Shown: positions 63,567 through 64,000 of the stretch, in pieces
Layout: the number at the start of each line of letters is the position of its first letter
How positions within the stretch are numbered: position 1 is the stretch's first letter
Assembly: GCA_016787065.1 (NCBI GenBank)
Contig: JAEUVD010000002.1
Span: 248,001 to 312,000 of the forward strand
Reading direction: 5' to 3'
Origin: Chitinophagaceae bacterium
GTDB taxonomy: Bacteria > Bacteroidota > Bacteroidia > Chitinophagales > Chitinophagaceae
DNA: 64,000 bases
The notes under the pieces: generated by a model
The model's database searches: none
Seen by the model: only the letters and a program-made list of their open reading frames with translations
What the model was told of the DNA's origin: nothing
Program-made: the position numbers and the translations under genes

Positions 63567-64000
63567 TTAAGTGTTGCGAATGTAAGAGGTTCCTGGAGAT
63601 TTGAGAAAAAGGGGTTCCGCAAATTTCCAAAGAATAATACCTGCACTAACGGCAATATTCAAGGAGTGTTTGGTACCAGCCTGTGGAATTTCAAGCGCAA
63701 GATTGCTTAAATTTAAAACTTCGTCTTGTACCCCAAATACTTCATGGCCAAATACAATGGCATATTTTTTTTCGGCTTGGGGTTGAAATTGTTCTAATGA
63801 AATACTTCCATGTGTTTGCTCGATGGCTACAATTTCATAGCCCATCTGCTGAAGCTCTGTTATAGCTTCACGCGTGGTTTGAAAATGTTTCCACGGAATG
63901 GTTTCAGTTGCCCCTAAAGCGGTTTTATGAATATCGCGATGAGGAGGCTGTGGTGTAAGACCGCATAAATAAATAGCTTCGGCCGCAAAGGCGTCTGCAC
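63567..64000 (-). CDS. TrmH/SpoU-family RNA 2'-O-methyltransferase, partial
   Basis: The frame is open to the right edge of the window, so the 5' part of the gene is cut off. The visible 144 residues include LCGLTPQPPHRDIHKTALGA, motif 2 (YAIVFGHEVFGV, with His where Asn is common) and motif 3 (EIPQAGTKHSLNIAVSAGIILW), the marks of the SPOUT methyltransferases that modify tRNA or rRNA 2'-OH groups with SAM. The target is not readable. It ends directly against the TTG of the L,D-transpeptidase gene. A shorter ATG at 63845 lies inside the conserved domain and is not the real start. Confidence 0.88.
   Translation of the reverse strand, partial: ADAFAAEAIYLCGLTPQPPHRDIHKTALGATETIPWKHFQTTREAITELQQMGYEIVAIEQTHGSISLEQFQPQAEKKYAIVFGHEVFGVQDEVLNLSNLALEIPQAGTKHSLNIAVSAGIILWKFAEPLFLKSPGTSYIRNT

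Overview
The window comes from a chromosome of the phylum Bacteroidota. The evidence is threefold: several secreted proteins end in type IX secretion (T9SS) sorting domains; IspG is the long form of about 640 residues; and many promoters carry the Bacteroidota -7 element TAnnTTTG in place of a sigma-70 -10 box. The DNA is AT-rich. I recognised no rRNA, tRNA or CRISPR array. I cannot name the genus.

Layout. 1-5050: the threonine operon thrA-thrB-thrC, preceded by a 15-codon leader peptide with nine Thr codons and a terminator, which together form a classical attenuator. 5270-17050: two secreted T9SS cargo genes on the minus strand. One encodes a giant 2993-residue protein with about 29 short repeats, the other an M14 zinc carboxypeptidase. 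17260-21490: a REP/RAYT cluster, in which one Y1-type REP-associated transposase gene is flanked by inverted palindromic REP-like elements, with further copies scattered nearby and a truncated gene abutting one of them. 21607-30305: a seven-gene minus-strand defence operon. Read in transcription order it is hsdM, hsdS, a small PD-(D/E)XK-like protein, an ABC/AAA ATPase, a second small nuclease-like protein, hsdR, and an SRA-like/HNH nuclease whose frame follows the hsdR stop codon directly. 30401-34726: F-type ATP synthase genes atpB-E-F-H-A with promoter and terminator but without atpG.

34878-49876: a surface polysaccharide region with wecB, two asparagine-synthetase-type amidotransferases, four glycosyltransferases, a beta-helix protein, a polymerase-like membrane protein, a phosphodiesterase-like protein and a sugar epimerase. 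49948-52939: a short transcription unit with its own promoter and terminator, followed by an AAA ATPase and the RNA ligase RtcB. 53030-64000: housekeeping and envelope genes, namely a PDZ protein, a membrane protein, methylmalonyl-CoA epimerase, IscS, a T9SS cargo protein, an FNR-type reductase, a hydrolase, IspG, an L,D-transpeptidase and a partial SpoU methyltransferase.

The main items for follow-up are the ATPase-plus-two-nucleases module inside the type I restriction operon with its in-frame SRA-HNH partner, the REP/RAYT cluster, the thr attenuator, the small transcript upstream of the AAA-RtcB pair, and a recurrent promoter layout in which TAnnTTTG ends only 5-6 bases before the start codon.
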